Assembly (NCBI GenBank): GCA_029855985.1 | Contig: JAGSHR010000083.1 | Location: forward strand, 1-11,945 | From: Candidatus Njordarchaeota archaeon | Lineage (GTDB): Archaea > Thermoproteota > JANJXX01 > Panguiarchaeales > Panguiarchaeaceae | Length of the DNA: 11,945 nt | Direction: 5' to 3' | Part shown: positions 1-8,604 of the stretch, in pieces | Layout of the letters: each line of letters starts with the position of its first letter | Numbering within the stretch: the first letter of the stretch is position 1 | Made by a program: the position numbers and the translations under genes | Notes under the pieces: model-generated | What the model was told of the DNA's origin: nothing | Seen by the model: the letters and a program-made list of their open reading frames with translations, nothing else | Database searches by the model: none

Positions 1-222
1 CTATTTGCTTCTTTATCTTGGATTAAATAAATAAAAAACAAAAATTCATAAATTCATTCCAAAAACGTAGCTATTCAGAATTTTTTAATGCTTATTCCTT
101 TGAACTAACCATGAGTAGTATCATTGCTAATTAAGTGTTCGCGTTCATTGATCGTTTGAAATTGTGTTCAAATTAGTTTGGAGCTTGTACTAACTTTCTT
201 GATTTAAACACACTAGGTTCGG
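1..222. other. AT-rich gene-free left edge
   Basis: I see no coding region on either strand: open stretches are very short, for example a 7-codon frame from the ATG at 111. The first 120 bases are about 24% GC by hand count. There is no tRNA or rRNA signature. The only feature of note is a TATA-like box at 202-208, near the start of the GC-rich island that follows. The gene that should lie to the left is outside the window. Confidence 0.6.
202..208 (+). promoter_or_regulatory. TATA-like box before the candidate ncRNA
   Basis: The sequence ATTTAAA lies here. Archaeal transcription usually starts about 25-27 nt beyond the box centre, which predicts a start near 230. That is where the GC-rich, foldable segment begins, and no open reading frame follows. 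This is a motif match in AT-rich DNA, so it is only suggestive. If the start is at 230 or later, part of the 5' strand of the outer helix (223-232) would be missing from the transcript. Confidence 0.3.
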
Positions 223-350
223 TTTAGAAGCAATAACTCTAAGTCCAGCCGATATAGAGTGCGCTAGGGTAATGGAGTTTAACAGCCCGTGATATGCATT
301 TCATCGGTATCCAAAGAATCCTCCCGATAAGTCGAGTGAAGTGCTTCAAA
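223..350 (+). ncRNA. Candidate structured small RNA (GC-rich island)
   Basis: Bases 241-345 are about 47% GC by hand count against about 24% at 1-120, and hold no credible reading frame. The + strand can fold as nested helices. The outer helix is 223-225 plus 227-232 with 342-350 (A226 bulged). Helix 2 is 248-253 with 303-308. Helix 3 is 257-262 with 296-301, separated from helix 2 by a 3x1 internal loop. A short GGG/CCC pairing (267-269 with 286-288) lies inside. Several pairs are G-U, which pair only if the + strand is transcribed. A TATA-like box precedes it and a short T-tract (356-360) follows. It matches no RNA family I can recall; it is not a tRNA, 5S rRNA or RNase P RNA. An alternative hairpin (236-241 with 255-260) competes with helix 2. 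It could instead be a chance fold or a decayed gene. Confidence 0.33.
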
Positions 351-372
351 AAAATGTTTTCCCAATTCTTCA

Positions 373-382
373 ATATTTAAAT
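373..382 (+). promoter_or_regulatory. TATA box of the DUF389 gene
   Basis: The sequence ATATTTAAAT lies in an AT-rich stretch. The expected start is near 403, which gives a leader of about 13 nt to the TTG at 416 or about 31 nt to the ATG at 434. No well-spaced Shine-Dalgarno motif is seen before either codon; GAGGAT at 393-398 is too far upstream and may lie before the transcript start. Confidence 0.5.
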
Positions 383-433
383 TTGATATTTTGAGGATTT
401 GATTAAGTATCGACGTTGCTCAACGAAAGTCTG

Positions 434-1750
434 ATGTACTTTTACTCTTTGGACGTGTCTGCTTTGAAAAGTGTTCAAATTATTGTTCCCAAGGACAAAA
501 GCAAGCTCGTTATTACGGTTTTAAATAATCTCAAATTGCCCTACACAAAGATCGATGGCGAGAAAGAAGACGTTTTTATCCTCGTTCTCAGGGATGAAAC
601 CGTAGAACTATTAACTCAGGCAGTTAAGAAAATTGGCGTCGGTACCGTATATGGCTCAATCCAATTGGTCCCCCTAGAGTTTGCCGCTTCCTCGACAATA
701 CCAGAAGAAAAAGCAAGGTTACCTAGGGCCTCAAGGGAAGAAATACTAGCTGACATCACTGGGAAAGCACAGTTAAATGCCAGTTACATGACTTACACCG
801 TGACCTCATCAATAATAGCGGCCTTAGGCCTCCTAACAAACAATATTGTGATGATAATTGCATCAATGCTGATAGCTCCATTGATAGGACCTATTCTAGG
901 CGTTTCTCTTGGAACAACTCTAGGAATAAACGATCTCCAAAGAGAAAGTTTGAAAGCAGAAACAATAGGGATAATTTTGGCAATAGTAATTGGAGTTATA
1001 GTAACAGCGTTCACACCCTATACAACTATAACTGAACAAATAGCCATCAGAGCACATCCAATGTACACGGATATACTTTTTGCGATGGTAGCGGGGCTAG
1101 CAGCGGCGTTAAGCATCGCGAGCGTTGAAACAATGTCCCTAATAGGTGTTGCGATTGCAGCATCAATACTACCCCCAGCTATAAACGTTGGTATTGGACT
1201 TGCATTTTATATTAAAGGTGTTCCTGGTTCAGAGGTAATTGTATTTGGTTCCCTCACTTTGTTAACGATAAACATTCTGGCGATAAACTTTATGAGTCTC
1301 GCTTTCTTCTGGTTTACGGGCATAACAACTACGTTATCAGCAAGAAAAAAATTTGTAACTAAGAAGTCACTAATTAAGAGTTCATTTTTGGTGCTAATTC
1401 TATTAGCTATAGCATCTTATCCAATAATAATCTCAACCAATAATCATTTCATCGAGGTAAGCGTAGAAAATAAAATAAGAACCGCTGTGCTAGAGTACAT
1501 AAATAGTACAATTGGTAATGTCAGTGTGAAGTCAATTGAAGTCAAATATTCGCTAGAGGAAAACAAAGCAGATATCTACCTAGAGGTAATCGTAAATCAA
1601 CAAAAAGTTAATGTCACCGAGCTAGCTAACAATATAGCAGAATTCGTTGAATCAAGTTTCGGTTACAAAGCGATAGTATACATTAGCCCTATCTACATAA
1701 GTACATATAAGGCTCTATTGATTCATGAGAATTTATTTCCACATATTTAA
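434..1750 (+). CDS. DUF389-family (TIGR00341-like) integral membrane protein
   Basis: Membrane protein of 438 residues from the ATG; function unknown, as for the DUF389 family generally. Residues 11-83 form a soluble ferredoxin/ACT-like alpha-beta domain beginning LKSVQIIVP. Residues 100-118 (SREEILADITGKAQLNASY) lead into the DUF389 core. The family hallmark follows at about 132-156: ALGLL, then VMIIASMLIAPLIGPILG. About seven hydrophobic segments lie near 118-135, 137-164, 175-194, 212-230, 233-258, 269-294 and 316-334. A hydrophilic domain of about 100 residues follows the last segment (about 335-438), with two or three N-glycosylation sequons. This suggests the domain faces outside, but topology is inferred. 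The gene is monocistronic, with its own TATA box and T-tracts behind it. A TTG at 416 would add six residues (MLNESL); ATG was preferred because the other genes here start with ATG. A transport or sensing role is only a guess from the fold. Confidence 0.85.
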   Translation: MYFYSLDVSALKSVQIIVPKDKSKLVITVLNNLKLPYTKIDGEKEDVFILVLRDETVELLTQAVKKIGVGTVYGSIQLVPLEFAASSTIPEEKARLPRASREEILADITGKAQLNASYMTYTVTSSIIAALGLLTNNIVMIIASMLIAPLIGPILGVSLGTTLGINDLQRESLKAETIGIILAIVIGVIVTAFTPYTTITEQIAIRAHPMYTDILFAMVAGLAAALSIASVETMSLIGVAIAASILPPAINVGIGLAFYIKGVPGSEVIVFGSLTLLTINILAINFMSLAFFWFTGITTTLSARKKFVTKKSLIKSSFLVLILLAIASYPIIISTNNHFIEVSVENKIRTAVLEYINSTIGNVSVKSIEVKYSLEENKADIYLEVIVNQQKVNVTELANNIAEFVESSFGYKAIVYISPIYISTYKALLIHENLFPHI

Positions 1751-1826
1751 GGTAAGGAACTTATTGTTAAGAATATTTAAACTTAAATTTAACTTTTAGA
1801 AAACTTAAAAAAATTCTGTAAATCTA

Positions 1827-1848
1827 TATTTTTCTTGGCGCTTCTTTA
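1827..1848 (+). terminator. T-rich terminator after the DUF389 gene
   Basis: A run of five T (1829-1833) followed by a pyrimidine-rich segment, 79 nt after the stop codon. Archaeal RNA polymerase can terminate at oligo-T without a hairpin. It is a short tract in AT-rich DNA, so the support is modest. Confidence 0.35.
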
Positions 1849-1903
1849 TCAAAACTAAATATATCTATTTTCTGAAACAATTAGTTTTAAATAGTGTAAA
1901 AAG

Positions 1904-1914
1904 TTTAATATATA
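1904..1914 (+). promoter_or_regulatory. TATA box of the giant surface-protein gene
   Basis: TTTAATATATA, preceded by the purine-rich AAAAAG, which could act as a BRE. The expected transcript start is about 1935, leaving a leader of about 45 nt that carries GGAG at 1964-1967. Confidence 0.5.
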
Positions 1915-1979
1915 TTACAATCATTAAAAACTCTTGTTGCTGAATAAAATAAATAAAATTTTTGGAGTTGAAATCTAAA

Positions 1980-2051
1980 ATGAGTTCAAAAACAAAGACA
2001 ATCTTGGCTCTGTCAGTATTTCTCATAATGGTTTTCTCAGCGTTTGCTGCT
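1980..2051 (+). other. Signal peptide of the surface protein
   Basis: The N-terminus has lysines at positions 4 and 6, then a hydrophobic run (ILALSVFLIMVFSAFA) and a small-residue cleavage site near residues 23/24. This is a standard Sec-type peptide. No lipobox cysteine is present; the protein has none at all. Confidence 0.75.
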
Positions 2052-5000
2052 TCCCCAGTCGCTAACTCTATTTATTCGGGTATTCAACAGAAAACGCAAG
2101 CATATGTTAGGGATAGCGACGGGGGATTTAAACCTATAGATAACGAGTTACTTGAGAATCCACCGATAGCAAAGATTGGTGGAAGTGAATCAATAAGTTT
2201 GCTAGGTGTGCAATGGAATGATTCTCCGGCTGGATGGTGGGATACTGATTGGGAATATAGGGTCAATGTTACTATACAAGAACCAGGCGTGGCGGCGAGA
2301 AGTGATTGGCCTGTTGATATATTTATAAGATTCAGTCCCCCTGCTTTTAAATTCTCCATTAGAGTCGTTAGATACAGTTACCCTTATTATATAGAGGTGC
2401 CGTCACAAGTTTGGAACCTTACGTATTATAACGACACACATTTAGCGTCTGCTACAGTGACATTTATTATTGATAGCTTACCTTTGAATGGTGTGGCTGA
2501 ATACCAAATCTATTGGAGTATTGATTATACTGACCCACCAAGATACGATAAAACCGTTGATTACACAAGCGTCCAAACGGTTAATGGTTACAAATATACC
2601 TTCACAAGTATAAAGGATGGATGGAGCATAATTTTGCCCCCAGACAATGGTGGTAAAGCTCAAAACATGACATTATCGAACGGTTACGAAATTGGAAACG
2701 ACTGGCTACACTTTGGGGTAACTAGAAACGTTAACTTCAGCTACTTGGGATACTGGGGTACTGGAAACACAAATAATTTGCAATATGATAAAAGATACAT
2801 ACTAGAAGAAACAGATCCCGTATTACAGAATTATATGGGAGTGGTATTTATCACATATGTTGTTGAAGGCGTACAACTTTACGATAGTACGTTTAGCGGG
2901 ATTTCCCATGTCGTCGCGAAAGTAGATTACAAGTACAAGATTTACTATTGGGGAATAATCGTTGAAGAGACAATCCATTGGGAACAAACGGACAATAACG
3001 GTGTAGACTATTTCGTGGCGGGATGGGTGTTCGACCAAGACGATGGGGACAGACAACCAATGTTCAACACCATCGCAAACGACACAGGATATATCTACAA
3101 TCCCTATACACCTAGTTCAGTGTCAAGTTCAGTTTCATCAACCGGTAGCAGATCGTTTAGGAACAGTCTAGGTATACCTGCATTAGCGGCTTACATATTC
3201 TACTGGACTGCAGGTACACACACTCTTGATTTCAGAATAACTGGATATACCTATGATGATATCTTCTATTACTTGTATGATGAGAACGGAAACTTCATAT
3301 CGAAAAACTATGATTTCAACGATCCTGCTTCATTCTCTGTTTCAGTGTCCTCAGATGGATATTATTTCTTACTCGTAGGTAGCTACGGTGATGATAACGG
3401 AGACGGGTATGTTCAATATGATCTAACAGTTGATGGAAACTTAATAGTGAGTGGAGCTAGAGTAGGGGATTATGATACTACTGATGGATACACTATAAGT
3501 GAGTACTCAGTTAAGCCCTTGATATTGAATATAACGACAGAGGCCACTGGTGACCTTTACTACATTGACTTAGAGTGGTCCGATTCAAGTACAGATCTAG
3601 ATTTATATTTATACGGTCAACCAAACACGAATATAACCTTGGGTCATCTTGTAGCTTATTCAGAAAATGCTGTTGGAGAAACCAAGGAAACCATATCGTA
3701 CTCATTCACTTCTCAAGGATTGTATCCGTTGATCGTGTACAAGGAAAGCGGTTCAACGACCGACACTCCATTCACAGTGACTCATTATATTCCAACAGGA
3801 TTCGAATTCGAGGATTACTATAACTTTGACACATTGGACCACGTTGCTCTATTCAATAACGTAACTGGTTCTGGGATAGGCTATGTATTTCTAGGATCCC
3901 AATTTAGTGGAACAATCACATATAACAGTTTCAATCTAATATGGTACAACGATGGCAACGATAGCACATCGGATTATATTTACGTAGCGAAATACTTAAC
4001 AAACGTAAATGCTCAGGCATTTTCATCCCTAAAAGTTAGGTACACGGTGTTCCCGTGGGCAGCAAGCGGTGACTCACCCACTGCTTATTCGTCTTTCAAG
4101 GAAATAAAGGATGGTATCAAGAATCCGCTAACAGTTTCTAAGCAGCCCATAGAAAGATTCTATTTAAAGCTAACTGTTAATGTAGTTGATAACGATAATA
4201 GACCCGTACCAAATGCTGAAGTAGACTTAGTTTACACGGCGAATGGTTCAACTTTGTACACTGCTTACACAAATGCGAGTGGAATAGCAGTACTAAATGT
4301 GATTAGGTACCCATATAACTTGGAGGTAAGAGTAACTAGCGCTGGCAGAACCTATGTTAACAGCACAATTACAGTTGATTACTCAACCTATGATTACACA
4401 ATTCACTCAGACTCCCAAAGCGTTCAAATGAAGGGAATCGTTAGAGTAGTGATTAAAGCTTTAACAAATACGACAACTAAAACGGTCATCCAAAATGGAC
4501 ACACAGTGTTCACTAACGCTTCAAATAGCGCAGATTACATAGAGACTTACACAAACCTAACAGGTTATGTGGACATCTACATACCCACTGGTAACTGGAT
4601 ACTAGCGTTCAACGCCACTAATACATCTGTACCGGATCCATGGGATACAATACAACTGTTTAACGATTCAACATTCAATTACCCCGTTACAACGGCGTCC
4701 ATAAACGTATCGCTAACGATCACAGAGGGATTCCAATATTACCTAATTGACGGCGATATAACAACCCCACCAACACCCACAAGGTTAGTACTGTATAACT
4801 CGCTAACCTATTATGATGTATACTGGGGTGAAGTAATCACAATCAATGTTAACCTAACAAACGCAGATACAGGAGACAACATAGATGGTACAGTTTACTA
4901 CTATGTATTCGATAGTTCTAACAATCTAAAACTAAGTGGCCTAGCAAACACAATTTCAACAGGCTCGTTTGAATTCCAAGTAAACACAACAAATCTAGAA

Positions 5001-7898
5001 GGAGGAAACGGTTACACCATCATGATTAACGGTACAGTCACAGCGTCAAACACATTGAACCCAGCACCAATAAACATAGGTTTAAACGTAAAGAAGAGGC
5101 CACTATCAATTGATGTATCCTTCTCACCAGGTACGAACATATATTGGAACGAATCCTTAACAGTAACCGCCATAGTTGAGGACTCCATCACTGGAACAGG
5201 AGTATCAAACGTCGACGTAACAGTAAAAATATTTGGTTCCCAAACAATAGAAGTGCAACTAGATGACCTTGGCAATGGCTACTACTCAAAGACGATTCCT
5301 GGCGTAAACTTAAGCATAATTAATACGGGAACATTCACCGTGCAAGTAACTGCGAGTAAATTAAACTATGACCTCGCTGAGAAAACAACATCCATAACAA
5401 TAATGGAGAGACCAACAACATTGACATTTGAAGACTATGTTGAATTACCGTGGACAAACAGTTACACATTAACAGTGCAATATTTCGATGCAAGGTATTC
5501 CATAACAGTTGCAGACGCAAACATAACCTATGTGCTTAGGGATGCTGGAACAAAAGCCATTTTGGCCACGGGTTCACTAACGTTAACCGGGGACAACTAT
5601 GTAGCTACATTGGATCTATCAAGCATCCCAGAGGGAACCTATGTAATCACCATTTACGCAGGAAAGAAAAACTATGCCAACCAAACTGGACTCGTAACCT
5701 TCATATTAAGAGAGCACTACACTCAAAGCACTCAAACAACAACCAAAATAACCGTATACTATAATGAGACAGTCGTGGTGAAATTCACATACTATGATAC
5801 GGATTACAGTCAATATGTTTCAGGCGCTACAACGAAATCAGCTTTAATCGCAGGAAACCAAGAAGGGTTACCAACAATAACTAGGACACTGGTTGATTTG
5901 GGTAATGGTACATACATATTGAGATTCAACACAAGTGATTTGGGTTCTCTGGGAAGCTACACTATAACCGTTACTCTCTACAAGCAACACTACATCCAAC
6001 AAACACTCCAAGTGAGCCTAGTTGTCAAAGCTATACCGACAACTGCGACTGTTGATAAAACTTCTCTGGCGCTCGAATGGAAGGATAACATCACACTAAG
6101 CATGCAATATAACAGAACAATCGTCTTCAAGGGAGGAATCGAGAACGCTGATAACCACACATACGAGATATACAAGGGTGGATCACTCGTAGCAAGCGGA
6201 ACACTCATTGACCTTGGAGATGGAAACTACAAGTTAAACCTCAATACAACAGAGATAGGTACAGGCTCATTCATCATTTACGTATACTTCGAACAAGCAT
6301 TCCACCAAAACCAAACGCTAATAATTTCCCTTACAGTTAACCCAATAACGACATATGCTTACACAGACTACGATTCCATAAACCTCATATGGGGCTACAG
6401 TCAAAACCTAACAGTATACTATAATAGATCAAGAAACGGTGCAGGAATAGGTGGAGCAACTCTCACAGTGAAATTGATCAATGCGACAAGTGGCAAAGAA
6501 GTGAAAGATCTAACTTGGTTAGCGCGAGCAAAAGGCGTTTATGTGGTTCCAATAAACACAAACACAATAGAACCAGGTTCATACATTATAAGCGTTGTCA
6601 TAACTAAAGGCAACTATACAACACAAGAATTAATAGTAACACTAACTGTGACACCTGTGCCGACAATTGGGCTAATAAGCACTGCGAACATAACACTCTA
6701 CTGGAATGATTCAGCAACCGTATCATTCACATACCTAAGAACAGATACAAGCGAAGGAGTAGAAGGGGCAACAGTAATCTACTACTACACTTACTTCGAA
6801 AATGGAACCTTGATCGGTAAACAAAAAGTTCTATTCACAGATGCAAATGGAACAGTGGAGATAACATTCACAGCCAATGAAACCTTTGTACCCGGGGTCT
6901 ACGAGTTAACTATCACGGCGCAAAAAACAAACTATGTGCCCGTTACAGTGTCAATAAGCATCAATGTCAACGAAAGGCCAATGAACGCTGTACTATCATC
7001 CTCAAGCATCGAGCTAGTTTGGGGCGACAAATCAAACATAACATTGGTGGTTACGGACGGAATCACTGGCAAGGCACTGTTCCTATCAGCAAGCAACATT
7101 GAATTGAGCACCACACTTAATGGTAGCTTATCTGTTCAAGTAGGCGAAGGAATGTACTACATACTCATAGACACAACAAAGTTAAACGGCCCAGTAGCAA
7201 TACCAAACATATTCGTCAACATAACAAAAACACATTACATAGGAAAGACATTAAGCTTCTCACTAAGCGTATCACAAGTTGTAGTGGAGGCCACGCTGTC
7301 AGGTCCACAAAGCGTCACATTAAGCCCCATATCTGGTGGTTCAACAACATACAAAGCCGGTTTATTCGATAAATCAAGGGGAGGAGTTCCAATAACAACA
7401 GCATCAGTGAAATTAGTGATCTCAACAGGTGCAAACTCTTATTCTTTAGAAATGACAAGCATAGAAGGTGAACCAGGTTACTATCAAGCAACAGTTGATT
7501 GGACAAACTTACCCATCTTTAGACCCGGTGAAGACTACAGTGTATCAATAAGGGTAGAATCTCTGCAAGTAAATGGAGTAAGCGTACCCGAGGATATGAT
7601 TGGAACAGTAGTAAATGTAGATGTAAAAGGTACAACCTCAACTAGTGTAGACTACTATGGTGGAACAACAGAACTACCAGGACTGGGCAGAGTACCAGCA
7701 CTAATTGCATACCCTGTGTTAGCAATCGTTTTAGTAGTTGGTACACTGGTAGCATACAAGGTAATAACATACATGATGCTACCACCAGAAGTAAAAGAAA
7801 TCGATAAGTTAATCAAACTAATAGAGAAAGATAATTACGAGTACGAAGTAGAATCAAGAGACGAGTTTATCAGAAAAATGTTAGAAGAAATACTCTAA
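1980..7898 (+). CDS. Giant secreted, membrane-anchored surface protein with Ig-like repeats
   Basis: About 1,972 residues. Order: signal peptide 1-24 (basic n-region, hydrophobic core, AFA-A cleavage site); DUF2341-like region about 84-190 (WWDTDWEYRVNVTI, then YQIYWSIDY); a beta-rich, Trp/Tyr-rich region to about 385; two PPC-like domains about 392-486 and 506-604 (second carries STDLDLYLYG); more beta-rich sequence; a small domain about 725-800 with RPVPNAEVDLVY; eight Ig-like units plus a divergent ninth, about 932-1884; one membrane helix about 1906-1928; a charged tail 1935-1972. A loop at 471-476 (DDNGDG) has the DxNxDG pattern of calcium-binding loops. There is no cysteine, and I count roughly 45-50 N-glycosylation sequons. 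No catalytic motif is seen, so a structural, adhesion or cell-coat role is inferred. The ATG has GGAG 12 nt upstream. A TTG at 1962 would add six residues but puts extra charge before the signal peptide. Monocistronic, with a strong T-tract terminator. Confidence 0.85.
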   Translation: MSSKTKTILALSVFLIMVFSAFAASPVANSIYSGIQQKTQAYVRDSDGGFKPIDNELLENPPIAKIGGSESISLLGVQWNDSPAGWWDTDWEYRVNVTIQEPGVAARSDWPVDIFIRFSPPAFKFSIRVVRYSYPYYIEVPSQVWNLTYYNDTHLASATVTFIIDSLPLNGVAEYQIYWSIDYTDPPRYDKTVDYTSVQTVNGYKYTFTSIKDGWSIILPPDNGGKAQNMTLSNGYEIGNDWLHFGVTRNVNFSYLGYWGTGNTNNLQYDKRYILEETDPVLQNYMGVVFITYVVEGVQLYDSTFSGISHVVAKVDYKYKIYYWGIIVEETIHWEQTDNNGVDYFVAGWVFDQDDGDRQPMFNTIANDTGYIYNPYTPSSVSSSVSSTGSRSFRNSLGIPALAAYIFYWTAGTHTLDFRITGYTYDDIFYYLYDENGNFISKNYDFNDPASFSVSVSSDGYYFLLVGSYGDDNGDGYVQYDLTVDGNLIVSGARVGDYDTTDGYTISEYSVKPLILNITTEATGDLYYIDLEWSDSSTDLDLYLYGQPNTNITLGHLVAYSENAVGETKETISYSFTSQGLYPLIVYKESGSTTDTPFTVTHYIPTGFEFEDYYNFDTLDHVALFNNVTGSGIGYVFLGSQFSGTITYNSFNLIWYNDGNDSTSDYIYVAKYLTNVNAQAFSSLKVRYTVFPWAASGDSPTAYSSFKEIKDGIKNPLTVSKQPIERFYLKLTVNVVDNDNRPVPNAEVDLVYTANGSTLYTAYTNASGIAVLNVIRYPYNLEVRVTSAGRTYVNSTITVDYSTYDYTIHSDSQSVQMKGIVRVVIKALTNTTTKTVIQNGHTVFTNASNSADYIETYTNLTGYVDIYIPTGNWILAFNATNTSVPDPWDTIQLFNDSTFNYPVTTASINVSLTITEGFQYYLIDGDITTPPTPTRLVLYNSLTYYDVYWGEVITINVNLTNADTGDNIDGTVYYYVFDSSNNLKLSGLANTISTGSFEFQVNTTNLEGGNGYTIMINGTVTASNTLNPAPINIGLNVKKRPLSIDVSFSPGTNIYWNESLTVTAIVEDSITGTGVSNVDVTVKIFGSQTIEVQLDDLGNGYYSKTIPGVNLSIINTGTFTVQVTASKLNYDLAEKTTSITIMERPTTLTFEDYVELPWTNSYTLTVQYFDARYSITVADANITYVLRDAGTKAILATGSLTLTGDNYVATLDLSSIPEGTYVITIYAGKKNYANQTGLVTFILREHYTQSTQTTTKITVYYNETVVVKFTYYDTDYSQYVSGATTKSALIAGNQEGLPTITRTLVDLGNGTYILRFNTSDLGSLGSYTITVTLYKQHYIQQTLQVSLVVKAIPTTATVDKTSLALEWKDNITLSMQYNRTIVFKGGIENADNHTYEIYKGGSLVASGTLIDLGDGNYKLNLNTTEIGTGSFIIYVYFEQAFHQNQTLIISLTVNPITTYAYTDYDSINLIWGYSQNLTVYYNRSRNGAGIGGATLTVKLINATSGKEVKDLTWLARAKGVYVVPINTNTIEPGSYIISVVITKGNYTTQELIVTLTVTPVPTIGLISTANITLYWNDSATVSFTYLRTDTSEGVEGATVIYYYTYFENGTLIGKQKVLFTDANGTVEITFTANETFVPGVYELTITAQKTNYVPVTVSISINVNERPMNAVLSSSSIELVWGDKSNITLVVTDGITGKALFLSASNIELSTTLNGSLSVQVGEGMYYILIDTTKLNGPVAIPNIFVNITKTHYIGKTLSFSLSVSQVVVEATLSGPQSVTLSPISGGSTTYKAGLFDKSRGGVPITTASVKLVISTGANSYSLEMTSIEGEPGYYQATVDWTNLPIFRPGEDYSVSIRVESLQVNGVSVPEDMIGTVVNVDVKGTTSTSVDYYGGTTELPGLGRVPALIAYPVLAIVLVVGTLVAYKVITYMMLPPEVKEIDKLIKLIEKDNYEYEVESRDEFIRKMLEEIL
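2229..2546 (+). other. DUF2341-like N-terminal domain
   Basis: The segment opens with GWWDTDWEYRVNVTI and closes with NGVAEYQIYWSIDYTDPP. This is the usual pattern of DUF2341-type domains, where W-W/Y-x-x-x-W-x-Y-R opens the domain and a YxIYW strand closes it. The family is common in large archaeal secreted proteins and its role is unknown. The assignment rests on pattern memory, not on a profile search. Confidence 0.5.
3153..3791 (+). other. Two PPC-like beta-sandwich domains
   Basis: The first (about 3153-3437) reads TLDFRITGYTYDDIFYYLYD, then SVSSDGYYFLLVGSYG. The second (about 3495-3791) reads LYYIDLEWSDSSTDLDLYLY, then SYSFTSQGLYPLIVYKESG. Both follow the bacterial/archaeal pre-peptidase C-terminal (PPC) pattern: D-x-D-L-Y-L-Y near the middle and a G-x-Y-x-L-x-V strand near the end. 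An acidic DDNGDG loop lies in the first. They interrupt a region rich in W, Y and D, so they may be inserted into a larger sandwich domain. Confidence 0.45.
4773..7631 (+). repeat. Nine tandem Ig-like protein repeats (ninth divergent)
   Basis: Units lie at about 4773-5102, 5103-5414, 5415-5711, 5712-6038, 6039-6344, 6345-6662, 6663-6977, 6978-7277 and 7278-7631. Each of the first eight has an early strand with an aromatic-W step (VYWGE, IYWNE, LPWTN, LEWKD, LIWGY, LYWND, LVWGD), a central DLGNGYY-type turn, a GxYxITV strand, an NY/HY step and a closing strand ending in RP, IP or similar. Unit 4 has VYYNE where the others have Trp. Unit 9 keeps only the EGEPGYYQATV turn. The repeats are clear in protein but diverged in DNA, so the duplications are old. 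Such chains usually form an extended stalk. Confidence 0.75.
7677..7895 (+). other. C-terminal membrane anchor and cytoplasmic tail of the surface protein
   Basis: A hydrophobic helix (about residues 1906-1928, VPALIAYPVLAIVLVVGTLV) follows a Gly/Thr-rich linker. The last 38 residues are strongly charged: PPEVKEIDKLIKLIEKDNYE, then a stretch with SRDEFIRKML. With the signal peptide, this predicts type I topology with the tail in the cytoplasm. The tail is too long for a plain stop-transfer signal and looks like two amphipathic helices. Confidence 0.7.
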
Positions 7899-7903
7899 AT
7901 ACA

Positions 7904-7931
7904 TTTTTATAAACCTTTTTTTCACATTTTT
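7904..7931 (+). terminator. Multiple T-tract terminator after the surface-protein gene
   Basis: Three T-tracts (T5 at 7904-7908, T7 at 7916-7922, T5 at 7927-7931) lie within 35 nt of the stop codon. This is the strongest oligo-T terminator candidate in the window. Confidence 0.6.
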
Positions 7932-8004
7932 CCGTTCTTTCAGCTTATTCGTTAGCAAGTTTTAATGCTCTACTACGAGTTACTAGGACGCTTTGTTTCT
8001 TTAA

Positions 8005-8090
8005 TTCTAGGATGGTTTATTTAATTTAACCATATACTATCAAACCTAGTTCACCCTCTATTATGGTGGTGGATCGTTTAACTCCTAGAA
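8005..8090 (+). ncRNA. Possible three-way-junction RNA upstream of hypA
   Basis: TTCTAGGA (8005-8012) is perfectly complementary to TCCTAGAA (8083-8090). Inside, TGGTT (8013-8017) pairs with AACCA (8028-8032). A second hairpin pairs 8042-8045 with 8076-8079 and 8049-8055 with 8068-8074 around a 12-nt loop. The result is a compact three-way junction. Two pairs in the second hairpin are G-U, which favours transcription in the hypA direction. A TATA-like box at 7959-7967 would start a transcript near 7990, and T-tracts follow at 8131-8144. It could be a small RNA, a leader element of hypA, or chance pairing in AT-rich DNA. It matches no riboswitch class I can name. Confidence 0.25.
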
Positions 8091-8122
8091 ACGCAATATT
8101 GTCAAAACAGCCAAGTATGTCC

Positions 8123-8154
8123 AGTTTATATTTTCAATATTTTTCTGTTTAAAT
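8123..8154 (+). promoter_or_regulatory. Promoter region of hypA-hypB
   Basis: Two TATA-like boxes are present: TTTATATTTT (8125-8134) and TTTAAAT (8148-8154). The second predicts a start near 8176 and a leader of about 27 nt to the hypA ATG. The sequence does not decide between them. Confidence 0.45.
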
Positions 8155-8192
8155 CTTGCTTTTTCTTATTAGTTTTATGTGATCACGATTTT

Positions 8193-8197
8193 AGGTG
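8193..8197 (+). promoter_or_regulatory. Ribosome binding site that sets the hypA start
   Basis: AGGTG matches the archaeal anti-Shine-Dalgarno sequence and lies 5 nt before the ATG at 8203. It supports that ATG over the in-frame GTG at 8179. Confidence 0.7.
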
Positions 8198-8202
8198 TTA
8201 TT

Positions 8203-8604
8203 ATGCATGAATGGGCACTCGCTGAAGGCATAATTAAATCAATTTTAAACTATCTAAAAGAAAACAACTTAGATGCGCCATCGGAAGTAGTTATCTCGCA
8301 TGGAGAACTGCAACAGATAGATATAGATGCATTTAATTTTGCATTAAACGAGTTAATCAAAGGCACAATTCTCGAGAAAACAAAGTTCATTCTAGAAGAA
8401 GAGAAAGCAATATTCAAGTGTAGGAACTGTGGAAACGAGTGGAAGTTCGAAGAGATAAAAAGCTCGTTTAGCGAGGACGTATCAGAAGCAATACACTTTG
8501 TACCAGAGTTAGCGCATAGCTTCATAAAGTGCCCAAAGTGCGGTAGTAGTGACTTTGAAGTTGTAAAAGGGCGAGGCGTTACGGTTAAAACACTAGTTTT
8601 TTAG
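8203..8604 (+). CDS. hypA: Hydrogenase nickel incorporation protein HypA
   Basis: HypA is the cytoplasmic nickel metallochaperone that delivers Ni(II) to the precursor of the [NiFe]-hydrogenase large subunit. The product is 133 residues from this ATG and begins MHEWALAEG; the MHE start is the nickel site, so the N-terminus is fixed by function. An in-frame GTG at 8179 would add eight residues and bury His2. The zinc-finger cysteines are C73, C76 (CRNC) and C110, C113 (CPKC), with a long segment between them as in Thermococcales HypA. From memory, these positions and His98 (EAIHF) match the zinc ligands and the additional Ni ligand described for Thermococcus kodakarensis HypA. The C-terminal SSDFEVVKGRGV is also typical of that group. 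hypB follows after 13 nt. No hydrogenase structural gene lies in the window. Confidence 0.95.
   Translation: MHEWALAEGIIKSILNYLKENNLDAPSEVVISHGELQQIDIDAFNFALNELIKGTILEKTKFILEEEKAIFKCRNCGNEWKFEEIKSSFSEDVSEAIHFVPELAHSFIKCPKCGSSDFEVVKGRGVTVKTLVF

Larger units (their letters stand above)
1751..1979. other. AT-rich intergenic region
   Basis: Very AT-rich. It holds a T-tract with a pyrimidine-rich stretch (about 1827-1848) likely to end the DUF389 transcript, and the promoter and leader of the surface-protein gene. I see no further gene or clear structured RNA. Confidence 0.6.
7899..8202. other. Intergenic region between the surface protein and hypA
   Basis: About 300 bases without a credible reading frame. 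It contains the T-tract terminator, a TATA-like GTTTTAATG at 7959-7967, a possible folded RNA at 8005-8090, T-tracts at 8131-8134 and 8140-8144, and the hypA promoter near 8123-8154. The middle (8041-8090) is about 42% GC, richer than its surroundings. Confidence 0.55.
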